From Phenylobacterium sp. (GTDB lineage: Bacteria > Pseudomonadota > Alphaproteobacteria > Caulobacterales > Caulobacteraceae), in contig NZ_SSMX01000053.1 in the NCBI RefSeq assembly GCF_004799515.1, positions 1-64,000 on the forward strand: DNA of 64,000 nt. Direction: 5' to 3'. Of the stretch, positions 1-8,609 are shown in pieces. Within the stretch, counting starts at the first letter, position 1; each line of letters opens with the position of its first letter. The notes beneath the pieces were generated by a model, which was not told the DNA's origin, searched no databases, and worked only from the letters and a program-made list of their open reading frames with translations. A program made the translations under genes and the position numbers.

Positions 1-245
1 TGGCGCTGCATCACCGCGTCGCCGTTCTGCTGGGTCACCAGCACGATCGCCGGGGCGTCGCCCAGGCGATAGAGTTCGTGGGCCTCCAGGTTCTGGTCGA
101 CCAGCAGGAAGTTGTCGACACGGGCCGAGGCCGTGGCGGCGGTCGGCGCGGCCGACGTCAGCGCGTTCGGCGCGCGGTCGTTGGCGGCGCAGCCGGCGAT
201 CATCGCGACGCTGCCCAGCAGCATGGCCATGGAGGTGGTCTTCAT
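1..245 (-). CDS. Lipoprotein, probable redoxin-like (partial, C-terminus outside window)
   Basis: Only the first 81 codons lie in the window; the gene runs off the left edge. The N-terminus is a lipoprotein signal (MKTTSMAMLLGSVAMIAGC) with lipobox IAGC and Cys19 as the probable lipidation site. After a short Ala/Thr-rich linker comes a segment (DNFLLVDQNLEAHELYRLG, then APAIVLVTQ) that looks like the first beta strands of a thioredoxin/AhpC-type fold. No catalytic Cys is visible because the sequence stops too early, so the redoxin assignment is tentative. A 15-bp dyad shared with the neighbouring TetR promoter lies about 70 bp upstream of the start, which suggests control by that regulator. 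Confidence 0.6.
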   Translation of the reverse strand, partial: MKTTSMAMLLGSVAMIAGCAANDRAPNALTSAAPTAATASARVDNFLLVDQNLEAHELYRLGDAPAIVLVTQQNGDAVMQR

Positions 246-312
246 CGCGGTCTCATCCCTCGAACTGACCGCGTCTGAAGGCGCGGCTCTTCCAGCGAAT
301 GACTCTGAGGGA

Positions 313-327
313 TCGAACGGCGTTCGA
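313..327. promoter_or_regulatory. Probable TetR operator, copy 1
   Basis: The 15-bp dyad TCGAACGGCGTTCGA has arms TCGAAC/GTTCGA. It lies in the gap between the lipoprotein start and the 3' end of the TetR gene, where the lipoprotein promoter should be. The same dyad occurs at 1053-1067 and, degenerate, at 1004-1018. Assignment to the TetR protein is inferred from position and repetition. Confidence 0.55.
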
Positions 328-352
328 AAAGTATCTTCGCCGTAATGCGGCG

Positions 353-949
353 TCAGGTCTCGCCGGGCGAGTGATCGATCAGATAGGCCGCGCCGGCGAA
401 CAGCTTCTCCGCGACTTCGTCGGGGAGCTTTCCATCCGGCTGGGAGGACAGGATCGCGGCGATCCCGCGGCCCAGGGCCCAGATGGCCAGAGCGGCCGTC
501 TCCTTGTGCGGCTCAGGGATCCGCACGTCCGCCTCGACGGCGGCCTGATAGGCCAGGAAGGTGGCGTGCTCAGCCTGACGCAGGGGCTCGTGGCGCGCCA
601 TCAGCCGCTCGCTGAACATCAGCGAGAACAACGCCGGCCGGGTCTCGGCGCAGTTGAAGAAGGCCCGGTGGCCGCCGCGCATGGGCGAGCCGAACGCCGG
701 GTCGGCCTGGAACTGCAGGATGTCGCGGCGCAGGCCGTCGAAGCCTTCCACCGCCAGGTTCAGCAGCAGGTCCTCCTTGCTGGCGAAGTAGTGGTAGATC
801 GAGGCCAGCCCGATGCCCGCCGTCTCGGCGATGGCGCGTAGGCTAAGGTCGTCGGCGCCCTGGGTGGCCAGGATGTGCGCCGCCGCGGCCAGGGCCTTGG
901 CCTTGATGCCGCCGACCTCCAGCGACGCCGGCCGGGCGTTTCCTGTCAT
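353..949 (-). CDS. TetR/AcrR family transcriptional regulator
   Basis: A 198-residue one-domain repressor. The N-terminal helix-turn-helix covers about residues 17-60 (LSLRAIAETAGIGLASIYHYF, residues 35-55, with the family's typical IYHYF recognition helix); the rest is a helical ligand-binding domain of TetR_C type. The ATG at 949 was chosen because an A/G-rich Shine-Dalgarno stretch precedes it and the length suits the family; the frame stays open far upstream without coding character. It is divergent from the secreted protein at 1136, and the intergenic region carries two copies of a TCGAAC/GTTCGA dyad, the usual arrangement for autoregulation plus control of the divergent gene. The ligand is unknown. 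Confidence 0.9.
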   Translation of the reverse strand: MTGNARPASLEVGGIKAKALAAAAHILATQGADDLSLRAIAETAGIGLASIYHYFASKEDLLLNLAVEGFDGLRRDILQFQADPAFGSPMRGGHRAFFNCAETRPALFSLMFSERLMARHEPLRQAEHATFLAYQAAVEADVRIPEPHKETAALAIWALGRGIAAILSSQPDGKLPDEVAEKLFAGAAYLIDHSPGET

Positions 950-1003
950 TCGCAATTCCCCCGCGCGGAATCTTCCGCCCCGCGCGAACGCCATACTGGC
1001 CTT

Positions 1004-1018
1004 TCGAGAGGCGTTCGA
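1004..1018. promoter_or_regulatory. Probable TetR operator, degenerate copy 2
   Basis: TCGAGAGGCGTTCGA matches the copy at 313-327 at 13 of 15 positions. It lies 55 bp upstream of the tetR-like start and is followed directly by AC, which makes an overlapping GTTCGAAC palindrome. It could be a weaker site used in autoregulation. Confidence 0.45.
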
Positions 1019-1052
1019 ACAGCACCCGTGACGCTGTCGCGCGGCGGCATTG

Positions 1053-1067
1053 TCGAACAGCGTTCGA
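1053..1067. promoter_or_regulatory. Probable TetR operator, copy 3
   Basis: TCGAACAGCGTTCGA has perfect six-base arms. It lies 68-82 bp upstream of the divergent secreted-protein gene and 35 bp from copy 2. Binding here could control both divergent promoters. Confidence 0.55.
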
Positions 1068-1135
1068 AGGCGCCCCATCGAACCTGAGCCATCGCGCCGG
1101 CCACAAGGCGCGGGGTCAACATAGGGAGCTCCAGG

Positions 1136-2218
1136 ATGTCGTCGCGCACCCTGTCCGTCGCCGCGAGCGTCGTGGCGCTCGCGGCCTTCGCAACATGGGC
1201 CGCGCCTGCCCTCGCCCAGACCGACCCAGCCGCCATCGCCAAGGGCTACAAGGCGCCGCGCGACGCCTGGGGCCATCCGGACCTCACCGGCACCTGGTCG
1301 CCGGCCACCATCACCCGGCTGGAACGCGATCCGAAGCTGGGCGAGCGTCTGGTGCTCACCGCCGCCGAGGCCAAGGCCCTGGAAAGCGACATCGCCGATG
1401 GCAACGCCGAGGCCGCCAAGCCCACCGACCAGAAGCTCACGGTCGACCAGGTCGACTGCGGCGTGAAGGGCTTCTCCGGCGTCGGCTGCGGCTACAACAA
1501 CTTCTGGGTCGATCCGGGCACCAAGGTGATGCGCATCGCCGGCGAGCCGCGCTCGTCGATCATCGTCTCGCCCAAGAACGGCCGCCTGCCGATCACCCCC
1601 GAAGCCCAGGCCCGCGAGCGCGCCGCCTTCGGCAACGCCCAGGTGGGCAACTTCGATGGCCCCGAGCGCCGTCCGCTGGGCGAGCGCTGCCTGGTGGGCT
1701 TCGGCTCGACCTCCGGCCCGCCCATGCTGCCAGTGCTCTACAACAACCACTACGGCATCGTGCAGTCCAAGGACCAGGTCGCCATCCAGGTGGAGATGGT
1801 CCACGACGTGCGCCTGCTGCGGCTCGGCGGCGTCCACGAACCGGCCGGCGTGCGCAAGTGGATGGGCGATTCCGTCGCCCACTGGGAGGGCGAGACGCTC
1901 GTGGTCGACACCGCCAACTTCCGCCCCGACCAGACCTTCCGCGGCGCCAGCTCAGACATGCGGGTGACTGAGCGCTTCACCCGTATCTCGCCGACCCAGA
2001 TCCTCTATCAGTTCACGGTGGCGGACCCCTCGACCTTCGCTCAGCCGGTCACCGGCGAGGAGGGCTGGACCCTCACCAAGGACCAGATCTACGAATACGC
2101 CTGCCATGAGGGCAACTACGCCCTGCCCGGCATCCTGGCCGGCGCCCGCACCGCCGAGAAGCAGGGCAAGGAGATGGACGGCGCCCGCGGCCAGGTGAAG
2201 GAAGAAGGCGAGAAATAG
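1136..2218 (+). CDS. Secreted protein of unknown function
   Basis: A 360-residue protein with a clear Sec signal peptide (residues 1-28, cleavage after ALAQ). The mature part begins with a GYKAPRDAWGHPDLTGTW stretch, a motif of a large family of uncharacterised periplasmic proteins common in Caulobacterales and Sphingomonadales; it then has a Gly/Pro-rich middle and a C-terminal beta-rich region (WEGETLVVDTANF). Two Cys are close together (DCGVKGFSGVGCGY) and could form a disulfide. I see no catalytic motif. The ATG follows an AGGGAG ribosome-binding site. It is divergent from the TetR gene and shares operators with it, so it is probably induced by the TetR ligand. Confidence 0.75.
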   Translation: MSSRTLSVAASVVALAAFATWAAPALAQTDPAAIAKGYKAPRDAWGHPDLTGTWSPATITRLERDPKLGERLVLTAAEAKALESDIADGNAEAAKPTDQKLTVDQVDCGVKGFSGVGCGYNNFWVDPGTKVMRIAGEPRSSIIVSPKNGRLPITPEAQARERAAFGNAQVGNFDGPERRPLGERCLVGFGSTSGPPMLPVLYNNHYGIVQSKDQVAIQVEMVHDVRLLRLGGVHEPAGVRKWMGDSVAHWEGETLVVDTANFRPDQTFRGASSDMRVTERFTRISPTQILYQFTVADPSTFAQPVTGEEGWTLTKDQIYEYACHEGNYALPGILAGARTAEKQGKEMDGARGQVKEEGEK

Positions 2219-2221
2219 CGT

Positions 2222-2296
2222 TGGTAGGCCGGGTGAGGTTCGAACTCACGACCATTCGATTAAAAGTCGAATGCTCTACCACTGAGCTACCGGCCC
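2222..2296 (-). tRNA. tRNA-Lys(UUU)
   Basis: On the minus strand this folds into a complete 75-nt tRNA with an encoded CCA end. The acceptor stem is GGGCCGG/CCGGCCT, the D-arm contains AGTGGTA, the anticodon stem TTCGA/TCGAA encloses the loop CTTTTAA (anticodon TTT), and the T-arm has GTTCGAAC. The first acceptor pair is a G-U wobble. It stands alone, with no other RNA gene nearby. Confidence 0.96.
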
Positions 2297-2436
2297 ACGA
2301 CGCGGGGACTTGCGGCCCAGGCGAAGCGGCGCGGACCTTAGGCGCCGCGCTTTCGTGACGCAAGAGCGCCGCTTACGTGTCGCAACCGTACGGCTTCGCC
2401 CAGAACTCGCCAGGATCGCCGCTAAGGTGACGGCCG

Positions 2437-3045
2437 ATGCGAACCGCAGCCGCCCTCTTCGTGAGCGCCGGAACCCTCGCCATGGGCGTGGGGCTGGCCG
2501 GCTGTGTCACCGATCCCCACAACGGCTCGCCCAAGGTGCAGACCACCGCCGAGGCCGACCGCGACGGGGTGACCGGCGTGGCGGAGTCGCCGCTGCGCGA
2601 CCTGAACGTCCTGCGCACCAAGATCCCACCGGTGCTGCTGCAGGCCATGTCCGACCCCTACGACCGCCCGGGCTCGGGCAGTTGCGCCGAGCTGCTGGAG
2701 CGGCTGAAGCCGCTCAACGAGGCCCTGGGCGACGACATCGACCAGGCGGCCAAGGAGGATGGCATGGTCAAGAAGAGCAAGACCACCGCGCTGACCCTGG
2801 CCTCCGGGGCGGCCAGCGACATGATCCCGTTCCGCAGCTGGCTGCGCAAACTCTCCGGCGCCGAGCAGCACGACAAGTTCGTCACCGCCGCGATCACCGC
2901 CGGCGACGTGCGGCGCGCCTATTTGAAGGGATTGGGCGAGTCCGAGGGCTGCGCGCCGCCGGCGACGCCTTCGCATGTCCTGGCCGGAGCGCCGGTCATC
3001 GATCAGGCGATGAAGCCGAAGTACGCGATCCGGCTGGACCGCTAG
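2437..3045 (+). CDS. Lipoprotein of unknown function
   Basis: A 202-residue protein with a signal peptide ending in lipobox LAGC (Cys23), so it is probably lipid-anchored in the periplasm. The mature part is helical with several Cys (SCAELL near residue 81 and EGCAPP near 170), possibly forming a disulfide. The middle contains a small-residue segment (TTALTLASGAASDMIPF) that could sit against a membrane. An AAGGTGA ribosome-binding site precedes the ATG. Its stop codon overlaps the stop of the convergent membrane-protein gene by 4 bp. I do not recognise a named family. Confidence 0.75.
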   Translation: MRTAAALFVSAGTLAMGVGLAGCVTDPHNGSPKVQTTAEADRDGVTGVAESPLRDLNVLRTKIPPVLLQAMSDPYDRPGSGSCAELLERLKPLNEALGDDIDQAAKEDGMVKKSKTTALTLASGAASDMIPFRSWLRKLSGAEQHDKFVTAAITAGDVRRAYLKGLGESEGCAPPATPSHVLAGAPVIDQAMKPKYAIRLDR

Positions 3046-4352
3046 GGTTTCGGGTCGGCCCGCAGCTCGCGCTGGAAGAGCCCGAGCGCCCGCATCCGCG
3101 CGCTCAGCGCACGGGCCTGGGCGAGGTCGGGGGCGATCAGCTGGCGCACCTGCGGCGTGTCGCGGCCGGCGCGGTAGTCGGCGATGAAGGCAAGGTTGCC
3201 ATCCCCGGTACGCACCGCGAACAGCGCCATCGCTCCCTGGTGCAGGATCAGGAGCGCCGCGGCCGCGACCGCCAGGCCGTCCGCCGTCCTCGGCCGCCGG
3301 ACCGCGAGGCGGCTAAGCCAGGGCAGCGCCAGGACCCAAAGCCCGGCCTGCAGCGGGACCATGAAGACGGCGTAGCGCATCGGCGTCAGCTCCGGCGCGA
3401 TCAGCCCGCTGCGCCCCGCTCCGGCCATCAGCGCGGTCATCAGCGAAAAGACGATGGCCGGCCCGGCGGCCCTTTGCGGCCAGTCGGCTCCGCGCCGGCC
3501 TCCGGCGACCAGGGCCGCCAGGGAGACGATCAGCACGGCCAGGCCCATCAGCCAGCCCAGCCCCGGCGCGGCGCGCATCCAGGGCAGGCCCAGATAGTTC
3601 AGGATCAGCAGGACCGCATCGCCCAGTCCGGCGCCCGGCGAACCGCCTCCCGGGCCCACCGGCGCTCTGTCGCCCACAATATAGACCAAGCTGAACAACC
3701 CCCCCGCGGCCAGCACCATGGCGGCCCAGCGCCAGTCCCGACGCCGCCAGGCGCCGAACAGCAGCGCCGGCCAGACCGCCAGCCCCGCCGCGCTGCCCAG
3801 GCCCGACAGGACGGCGCAGGCGAGCGCGCCGCCGCGCCGGAGGACCGTGACCCTCGGCCCCTCCGCCAGCAGGATCGCCGCCACGGCGAAGGCCAGTGCG
3901 TGGACATAGGTGCCGGTGATGTTGTCGGTGGCGTCCAGGACGTGGCAGCCCATCAGCCCGATGGCCCCCGCCACGCCGCCGCCCAGCAGCCGCAGCCCGC
4001 GTCCCGCCCCCGCCGCGCCCCAGGCGGCCAGCATGGCGCCGGTCGCCGCCAGTGAGGCCACGCCCACGGCCAGGAACAGGTAGCCCTGGCCGCCGAACGC
4101 CCGGATGTCGAGCGCCAGCACCGCGAGGGTGATGACCAGGTGGTGGAAGTTGTGCGGCGCCCAGAGGAAGGCCCAGAGGTCGTGGTCAGCCTGCCAGCGG
4201 AACCAGCGGTCCATCCAGGCGAACATGTCCGAATAGGGCTCAAGGACAGAGGTGCGCCAGCTCAGCCAGGCGTCGCTCGCCAGATAGGCCGCCAGGGCCA
4301 GGGCGAAGGCCGTGCGCGCCGGCGTCGACAGCCGGGGCGGCGGTCCGCTCAC
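3042..4352 (-). CDS. Polytopic inner-membrane protein of unknown function
   Basis: A 436-residue integral membrane protein with roughly ten hydrophobic helices spread along its length. The early loop after helix 1 (residues about 35-60: [14 protein letters not shown]...[14 protein letters not shown]) carries acidic, aromatic and His residues. That layout recalls polytopic glycosyltransferases of the GT-C fold, whose catalytic Asp sits in the first outer loop, but I cannot confirm this. Its ATG overlaps the tgt stop as ATGA, so it is translationally coupled to tgt-queA; the queuosine genes give no obvious functional link. It ends convergently against the lipoprotein at 2437. Confidence 0.7.
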   Translation of the reverse strand: MSGPPPRLSTPARTAFALALAAYLASDAWLSWRTSVLEPYSDMFAWMDRWFRWQADHDLWAFLWAPHNFHHLVITLAVLALDIRAFGGQGYLFLAVGVASLAATGAMLAAWGAAGAGRGLRLLGGGVAGAIGLMGCHVLDATDNITGTYVHALAFAVAAILLAEGPRVTVLRRGGALACAVLSGLGSAAGLAVWPALLFGAWRRRDWRWAAMVLAAGGLFSLVYIVGDRAPVGPGGGSPGAGLGDAVLLILNYLGLPWMRAAPGLGWLMGLAVLIVSLAALVAGGRRGADWPQRAAGPAIVFSLMTALMAGAGRSGLIAPELTPMRYAVFMVPLQAGLWVLALPWLSRLAVRRPRTADGLAVAAAALLILHQGAMALFAVRTGDGNLAFIADYRAGRDTPQVRQLIAPDLAQARALSARMRALGLFQRELRADPKP

Positions 4353-5464
4353 CGCTCAGCCTGCCGCGCCGCGACCGCCTGGCGGAAGGCCGCCAGCCGC
4401 CCCTCGGCGATGGCGGCGCGCAGGCCCGTCATCAGCCCCTGGAAGAAGGCCAGGTTGTGCCAGGACAACAGCACCTGGCCCAGGATCTCCTCCGACTTCA
4501 CCAGGTGGTGCAGATAGGCCTTGGAATAGTCGCGACTGGCCGGGCAGTCGCTGGCCGGATCGAGCGGCGCGTCGTCGTCGGTGAAGCGGGCGTTCTTCAG
4601 ATTGACCGCGCCGGCCCAGGTCCAGGCCTGGCCGTGGCGGCCCGAGCGGGTCGGCAGCACGCAGTCGAACATGTCGACGCCGCGCCAGACGGCTTCCACG
4701 ATGTCCATGGGCTTGCCGACGCCCATCAGGTAGCGCGGCCGATCCTGCGGCAGCATGTCGGGGGCGTAGTCCAGCACCTCGACCATGCCTTCATGCCCCT
4801 CGCCCACCGCCAGGCCGCCGATCGCGTAGCCGTCGAAGCCGGTCTCGATCAGCCGCTCGGCGGATTCCTGGCGCAGCGTGGGCGACATCCCGCCCTGCTG
4901 GATGCCGAACAGGGCCTGCGTCTCGCGCGCGCCAAACGCCGCCTTCGACCGTTCGCCCCAGCGCGCGGAGCGGCGCATGGCGTCCGCGGCGCGCTCGTCG
5001 CTCGCCGGCAGGGCCACCAGCTCGTCCAGCTGCATGCAGATGTCCGAGCCCAGGAGGTCGGCCTGGATCTCGATGGACCGCTCGGGGCTCAGCACATGGC
5101 GCGAGCCGTCGATGTGGCTCTGGAAGGTCACCGCCTCCTCGGTGACCTTGGAGATCTTCGACAGCGACATGACCTGGAAGCCGCCGCTATCGGTGAGGAT
5201 CGGCTTCTCCCAGCGCATGAAGCGGTGCAGGCCGCCCAGCCGCGCCACCCGCTCGGCGCTCGGCCGCAGCATCAGGTGATAGGTGTTGCCGAGCAGGATG
5301 TCGGCGCCGGTCTGCGCCACCTGGTCGACGGTCAGCGCCTTCACCGTGCCGGCGGTGCCCACCGGCATGAAGGCCGGCGTGCGGATCGCCCCGCGCGGCG
5401 TCTTCAGCACCCCGGTCCGCGCGCGGCCATCGCGGGCGGCGATCTCGAACGGAAAGGCCGCCAT
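4349..5464 (-). CDS. tgt: tRNA-guanine transglycosylase (atypical zinc site)
   Basis: This 371-residue enzyme exchanges guanine for preQ1 at position 34 of GUN-anticodon tRNAs in queuosine synthesis. It is full length and carries the hallmark DSGGFQ near residue 90, QGG, the GGLAVGE substrate loop and the [12 protein letters not shown] motif around the catalytic Asp. Oddly, the C-terminal zinc motif, normally CxCxxC plus a distant His, reads S305-D-C307-P-A-S310; only C307 and the SWHN His remain. The Ser codons are AGC and AGT. Start and queA stop share one base (TGATG), so the two are coupled; a membrane-protein gene follows with a 4-bp overlap. Confidence 0.95.
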   Translation of the reverse strand: MAAFPFEIAARDGRARTGVLKTPRGAIRTPAFMPVGTAGTVKALTVDQVAQTGADILLGNTYHLMLRPSAERVARLGGLHRFMRWEKPILTDSGGFQVMSLSKISKVTEEAVTFQSHIDGSRHVLSPERSIEIQADLLGSDICMQLDELVALPASDERAADAMRRSARWGERSKAAFGARETQALFGIQQGGMSPTLRQESAERLIETGFDGYAIGGLAVGEGHEGMVEVLDYAPDMLPQDRPRYLMGVGKPMDIVEAVWRGVDMFDCVLPTRSGRHGQAWTWAGAVNLKNARFTDDDAPLDPASDCPASRDYSKAYLHHLVKSEEILGQVLLSWHNLAFFQGLMTGLRAAIAEGRLAAFRQAVAARQAER

Positions 5465-6540
5465 CAGGCCGCCCTCCAGAGCAGGCTGGCGTCGCCGTAG
5501 GAATAGAAGCGGTAGCCCTCAGCGATCGCGTGGGCGTAGGCGGCGCGCATGGTGTCCAGGCCCGCGAAGGCCGACACCAGCATGAACAGCGTCGACTTCG
5601 GCAGGTGGAAATTGGTCATCAGCCCGTCGGCCGCCCGGAAGCGGTAGCCGGGGGTGATGAAGATCGCCGTCTCGTCCATGAACGGCCGGATCACGCCGTC
5701 CTCGCCGGTCGCCGATTCCAGCAGGCGGAGCGAGGTGGTGCCGACGCAGACAATGCGCCCGCCGGCGGCGCGCGCTGCATTCAGCCGCTCGGCGGTCCCG
5801 GCGTCGACCTCGCCCCATTCGGGATGCATGCGGTGCTCGGACACATCCTCGGTCTTCACCGGCAGGAAGGTGCCGGCCCCCACGTGCAGGGTGACGAAGG
5901 CCGTCTCGACGCCGGCCGCGGCCAGGGCCGCGAACAGCTCGGGCGTGAAATGCAGGCCGGCAGTGGGCGCGGCCACCGAGCCGTCCTCATCGGCGTAAAC
6001 GGTCTGGTAATCGCGGCGGTCCTGTTCGTCCTCGGCGCGCTTGGCGGCGATGTAGGGTGGCAGCGGCATCTCGCCCCGCTCGGCGATGGCGGCGTCGAGG
6101 TCGGGGCCGGAGAGGTCGAAGGCGAGCGTCACCTCGCCGCCGTCGCCCTTGGCGGTGATCGTGGCGTCCAGCGCCCCCAGGAAGCAGGCGCGGTCGGCGG
6201 CCTCGCCGAAGACGACCCGGTCGCCCTCCGCCAGCCGCTTGCCGGGGCGCATGAAGGCGGTCCAGCTGGCGGGCGACAGTCGCCGGTGCAGGGTCGCCTC
6301 AACGGCCACGCGGCTCTCGCCCCGATGGCGCACGCCCTTCAGCCGGGCCGGGATCACCCGGGTGTCGTTGAGCACCAGGATGTCGCCTCGCCGCAGCCGG
6401 CCTGGCAGGTCGCGCACGGCCAGGTCGGCCAGGCCCTCGCCCGGCGTCACCACCAGGAGACGCGCGGCGTCCCGGGGCGTCGCGGGCCGGAGCGCGATCA
6501 GGCTGTCCGGCAGGTCGAAATCGAAATCGCTGAGCTGCAT
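5464..6540 (-). CDS. queA: S-adenosylmethionine:tRNA ribosyltransferase-isomerase
   Basis: This 358-residue cytoplasmic enzyme moves the ribosyl part of SAM onto preQ1 in tRNA to make epoxyqueuosine, the step after Tgt. Recognisable blocks are the N-terminal [11 protein letters not shown], the [15 protein letters not shown] motif near residue 60, the central APTAGLHFT motif near 190, and the C-terminal [17 protein letters not shown] and [10 protein letters not shown] blocks. Length and motif order are standard. It is the first gene of a three-gene unit with tgt and the membrane protein, joined by overlapping stop/start codons. Confidence 0.97.
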   Translation of the reverse strand: MQLSDFDFDLPDSLIALRPATPRDAARLLVVTPGEGLADLAVRDLPGRLRRGDILVLNDTRVIPARLKGVRHRGESRVAVEATLHRRLSPASWTAFMRPGKRLAEGDRVVFGEAADRACFLGALDATITAKGDGGEVTLAFDLSGPDLDAAIAERGEMPLPPYIAAKRAEDEQDRRDYQTVYADEDGSVAAPTAGLHFTPELFAALAAAGVETAFVTLHVGAGTFLPVKTEDVSEHRMHPEWGEVDAGTAERLNAARAAGGRIVCVGTTSLRLLESATGEDGVIRPFMDETAIFITPGYRFRAADGLMTNFHLPKSTLFMLVSAFAGLDTMRAAYAHAIAEGYRFYSYGDASLLWRAA

Positions 6541-6575
6541 AGGTCGGGGCTGAAGCGCACGCCATCAGCGGCGCG

Positions 6576-7049
6576 TCAAGCGGAGCGCCCGTCCAGCGCC
6601 TCACGCGCCTCGGCGAGCCGCGCTTCCAGCCCCTCGCGCTCGGCGGCCTGGCGCTCAGCCAGCGTCTGGGCCTTGCGCTCCAGCGCCGCCCGCTCGGCCT
6701 CGAGCGCCGCCTTCGCGCGGTCCTCCGCGGCGTCCAGGGCCGCGAGCTTCGCCTCCAGCTCGGCGACCTTGCGCCGCTCAGCCGCGCTGGGTCCGGCCGG
6801 CGCCTTGGCCTTGACGCGCTTCAGCTTGGCGAGCGCGCCGCGGCTGTCCGCCGGCCGCCGCAGCACCTCGCCCGGGCTCGCCAGCGCGGCCTTGGTCAGG
6901 GCCGGATCGTCGGTCTCCCGCGCCCGGCCTTCCTTGAAGACGTCCTGCCGCACGCCCCAGGCCGTCAGCGCCTTGGCGCGCGAACTTGCGGCCACGACAT
7001 AGTCCGTCAGCCCATCGGTGGTGACGAAGACCTTCAGCCGGGCCGCCAT
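6576..7049 (-). CDS. Small coiled-coil protein of unknown function
   Basis: A 157-residue protein in two parts. Residues 1-65 form a small conserved-looking domain (LKVFVTTDGLTDYVVAASS, then ALTAWGVRQDVFKEG); residues 70-157 are an Ala/Glu/Arg/Lys-rich coiled coil (ELEAKLAALDAAEDRAKAAL and similar). There is no signal peptide or membrane segment, so it is probably cytoplasmic. It lies 16 bp downstream of the cyclophilin gene on the same strand, probably in the same transcript, and just upstream of queA. Function cannot be told from sequence. Confidence 0.75.
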   Translation of the reverse strand: MAARLKVFVTTDGLTDYVVAASSRAKALTAWGVRQDVFKEGRARETDDPALTKAALASPGEVLRRPADSRGALAKLKRVKAKAPAGPSAAERRKVAELEAKLAALDAAEDRAKAALEAERAALERKAQTLAERQAAEREGLEARLAEAREALDGRSA

Positions 7050-7065
7050 CGCCAGGCCCGCGCCC

Positions 7066-7644
7066 CTAGGCGTCCGCGGCGACCTTCATGGAGACGATCT
7101 GGCCAGGCGCGCGCGGCGGCTCGCCCTTGGGCAGGGCGTCGATGTGCTCCATGCCGTCGGTGACCTCGCCCCAGACGGTGTACTGGCCGTCCAGGAAGCG
7201 GGCGTCGTCGAAGCAGATGAAGAACTGGCTGTTGGCCGAATTCGGATTGGCTGAGCGCGCCATGGAGCAGACGCCGCGCACGTGCGGCTCCTTGGAGAAC
7301 TCCGCCGGCAGGTTGGGCTTCTTGGAGCCGCCCATGCCGGTGCCGGTGGGATCGCCGCCCTGGGCCATGAAGCCTGGGATCACCCGGTGGAACACGACGC
7401 CGTCGTAGAACCCCTCGCGGGCCAGCGCCTTGATCTGGGCCACGTGCTGCGGCGCGAGGTCGGGGCGCAGCTTGATGGTCACCACGCCCGTGGAGAGCTG
7501 CAGCAGCAGGGTGTTTTCCGCCGCCTCGTCCTTCGGCGCGGCCTTGGTCTCCGTCACGGCCTCAGCCGCGACCGCGGCGTCCTTCGCCGGCTTGCTCTTG
7601 GCGGGGGCCTTGGCCTTGGGGGTCGCCTTGCTTTTCGGAGCCAT
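7066..7644 (-). CDS. ppiB: Peptidyl-prolyl cis-trans isomerase, cyclophilin type (cytoplasmic)
   Basis: A 192-residue cyclophilin. The catalytic domain (about residues 45-190) contains FHRVIPGFMAQGGD, giving the Arg, Phe, Met and Gln of the active site, and NSQFFICF. There is no signal peptide. The first 44 residues are a Lys/Ala/Pro-rich extension (KSKATPKAKAPAKSKPAKD), unlike the short N-terminus of ordinary PpiB. Two ATGs overlap (7647 and 7644); the second is preferred because GAGGTGA is too close to the first. It overlaps the stop of the periplasmic cyclophilin, so the two isomerases are coupled and may fold proteins in different compartments. Confidence 0.93.
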   Translation of the reverse strand: MAPKSKATPKAKAPAKSKPAKDAAVAAEAVTETKAAPKDEAAENTLLLQLSTGVVTIKLRPDLAPQHVAQIKALAREGFYDGVVFHRVIPGFMAQGGDPTGTGMGGSKKPNLPAEFSKEPHVRGVCSMARSANPNSANSQFFICFDDARFLDGQYTVWGEVTDGMEHIDALPKGEPPRAPGQIVSMKVAADA

Positions 7645-8525
7645 CATTTCACCTCAACAGGAAGTTCGACGTCGCAGGCCGTGAAGTCGGCGCCCTTGGC
7701 CGCGCGGACACGGGCGATCTCGGCCTTGAACCAGGGTCCCTTCGGATCGATCACCCGGATCTTCGGGCGGTCCTTCTCGGGCAAATCGGCGAGCACGCGG
7801 ACGTGTTCCATATAGTCCTGCGGCTGCTCCACAGGCTCGCCAACCTTGATGGCGCGCACCACGTCGAGGCCGGAGATCACCCGGCCCCAGGCGGTGTATT
7901 TCTTCTCCAGCGACGGATAGGGCCAGCGCATCAGGAAGAACTGGCTGTTGCCGCTGTTGGGGTTCTCGTCGCGGGCCATGCCCATGACGCCCTGGCAGTA
8001 GAGGCTCCAGCCGGTGACCTTCTGGTCCTTGGTCATGGCCGAGAGCGCCATGGACTGGCTCTCGATCGGCAGGGACTTCACGAAGCCCACCTCGGCCACG
8101 GTCTGGTCGGCGGCCATGGCGAAGGGCATGTCGGCGCCGCGGCGGAAGGTGAACTCCGCCGGGATGTCCGGCTTGGACGAGCCGCCCTGGCCGCTGTTCT
8201 GCGGGTCGCCGGTCTGGTCCATGAACTTGTCGATCACCCGGAAGAACTTCAGGCCGTCGTAGAAGTTCTCATGCGCCAGGGCGCGGATCTGGACCACGTG
8301 CTGCGGCGCGACCTCGGGGATCATCTCGACGACGATGCGGCCCTTGTTGGTGTCGATCACCAGGACGTCGTTGGGATCGGGCGTGCGCCAGTCGCCGGCG
8401 CCCGGCGTGGCCGGACCGGCGGGCGTGGCCGGAGCCGCCGCCGGAGGGGCTTCCTTCTTGGGCGCGGCGACGGCGGTGGCGGCCACGGCCGCGGCGCAGG
8501 CGGCGAGCAGGAGGGTTCGTTTCAT
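7644..8525 (-). CDS. Periplasmic peptidyl-prolyl isomerase, cyclophilin type, with large insertion
   Basis: A 293-residue exported cyclophilin. The ATG at 8525 gives a Sec signal (MKRTLLLAACAAAVAATAVA), followed by a Pro/Ala linker; an in-frame ATG at 8594 would bury the signal and was rejected. Catalytic motifs are FFRVIDKFMDQTGD and NSGNSQFFLM. Between them is an insertion of about 45 residues containing SLPIESQSMALSAMTKDQKV, much longer than in standard cyclophilins, and there is a C-terminal extension after VLADLPEKDRPKIR. The insertion probably makes substrate or partner contacts. It is probably cotranscribed with ppiB and lies downstream of coaD. Confidence 0.92.
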   Translation of the reverse strand: MKRTLLLAACAAAVAATAVAAPKKEAPPAAAPATPAGPATPGAGDWRTPDPNDVLVIDTNKGRIVVEMIPEVAPQHVVQIRALAHENFYDGLKFFRVIDKFMDQTGDPQNSGQGGSSKPDIPAEFTFRRGADMPFAMAADQTVAEVGFVKSLPIESQSMALSAMTKDQKVTGWSLYCQGVMGMARDENPNSGNSQFFLMRWPYPSLEKKYTAWGRVISGLDVVRAIKVGEPVEQPQDYMEHVRVLADLPEKDRPKIRVIDPKGPWFKAEIARVRAAKGADFTACDVELPVEVK

Positions 8526-8609
8526 GCGGTCATCCGTAATGGGCTTGGGGGCGCGACGCCAGCGTCGGCTAAGAGGTCGGCGCCGGGCCTTCATCGCCGA
8601 ACTGTTCGC

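Noticed and set aside
950..1135. Minus-strand upstream extension of the TetR gene
   Set aside because: The frame stays open, but the encoded stretch is Arg/Gly-rich nonsense that overlaps the operators and the divergent gene start.
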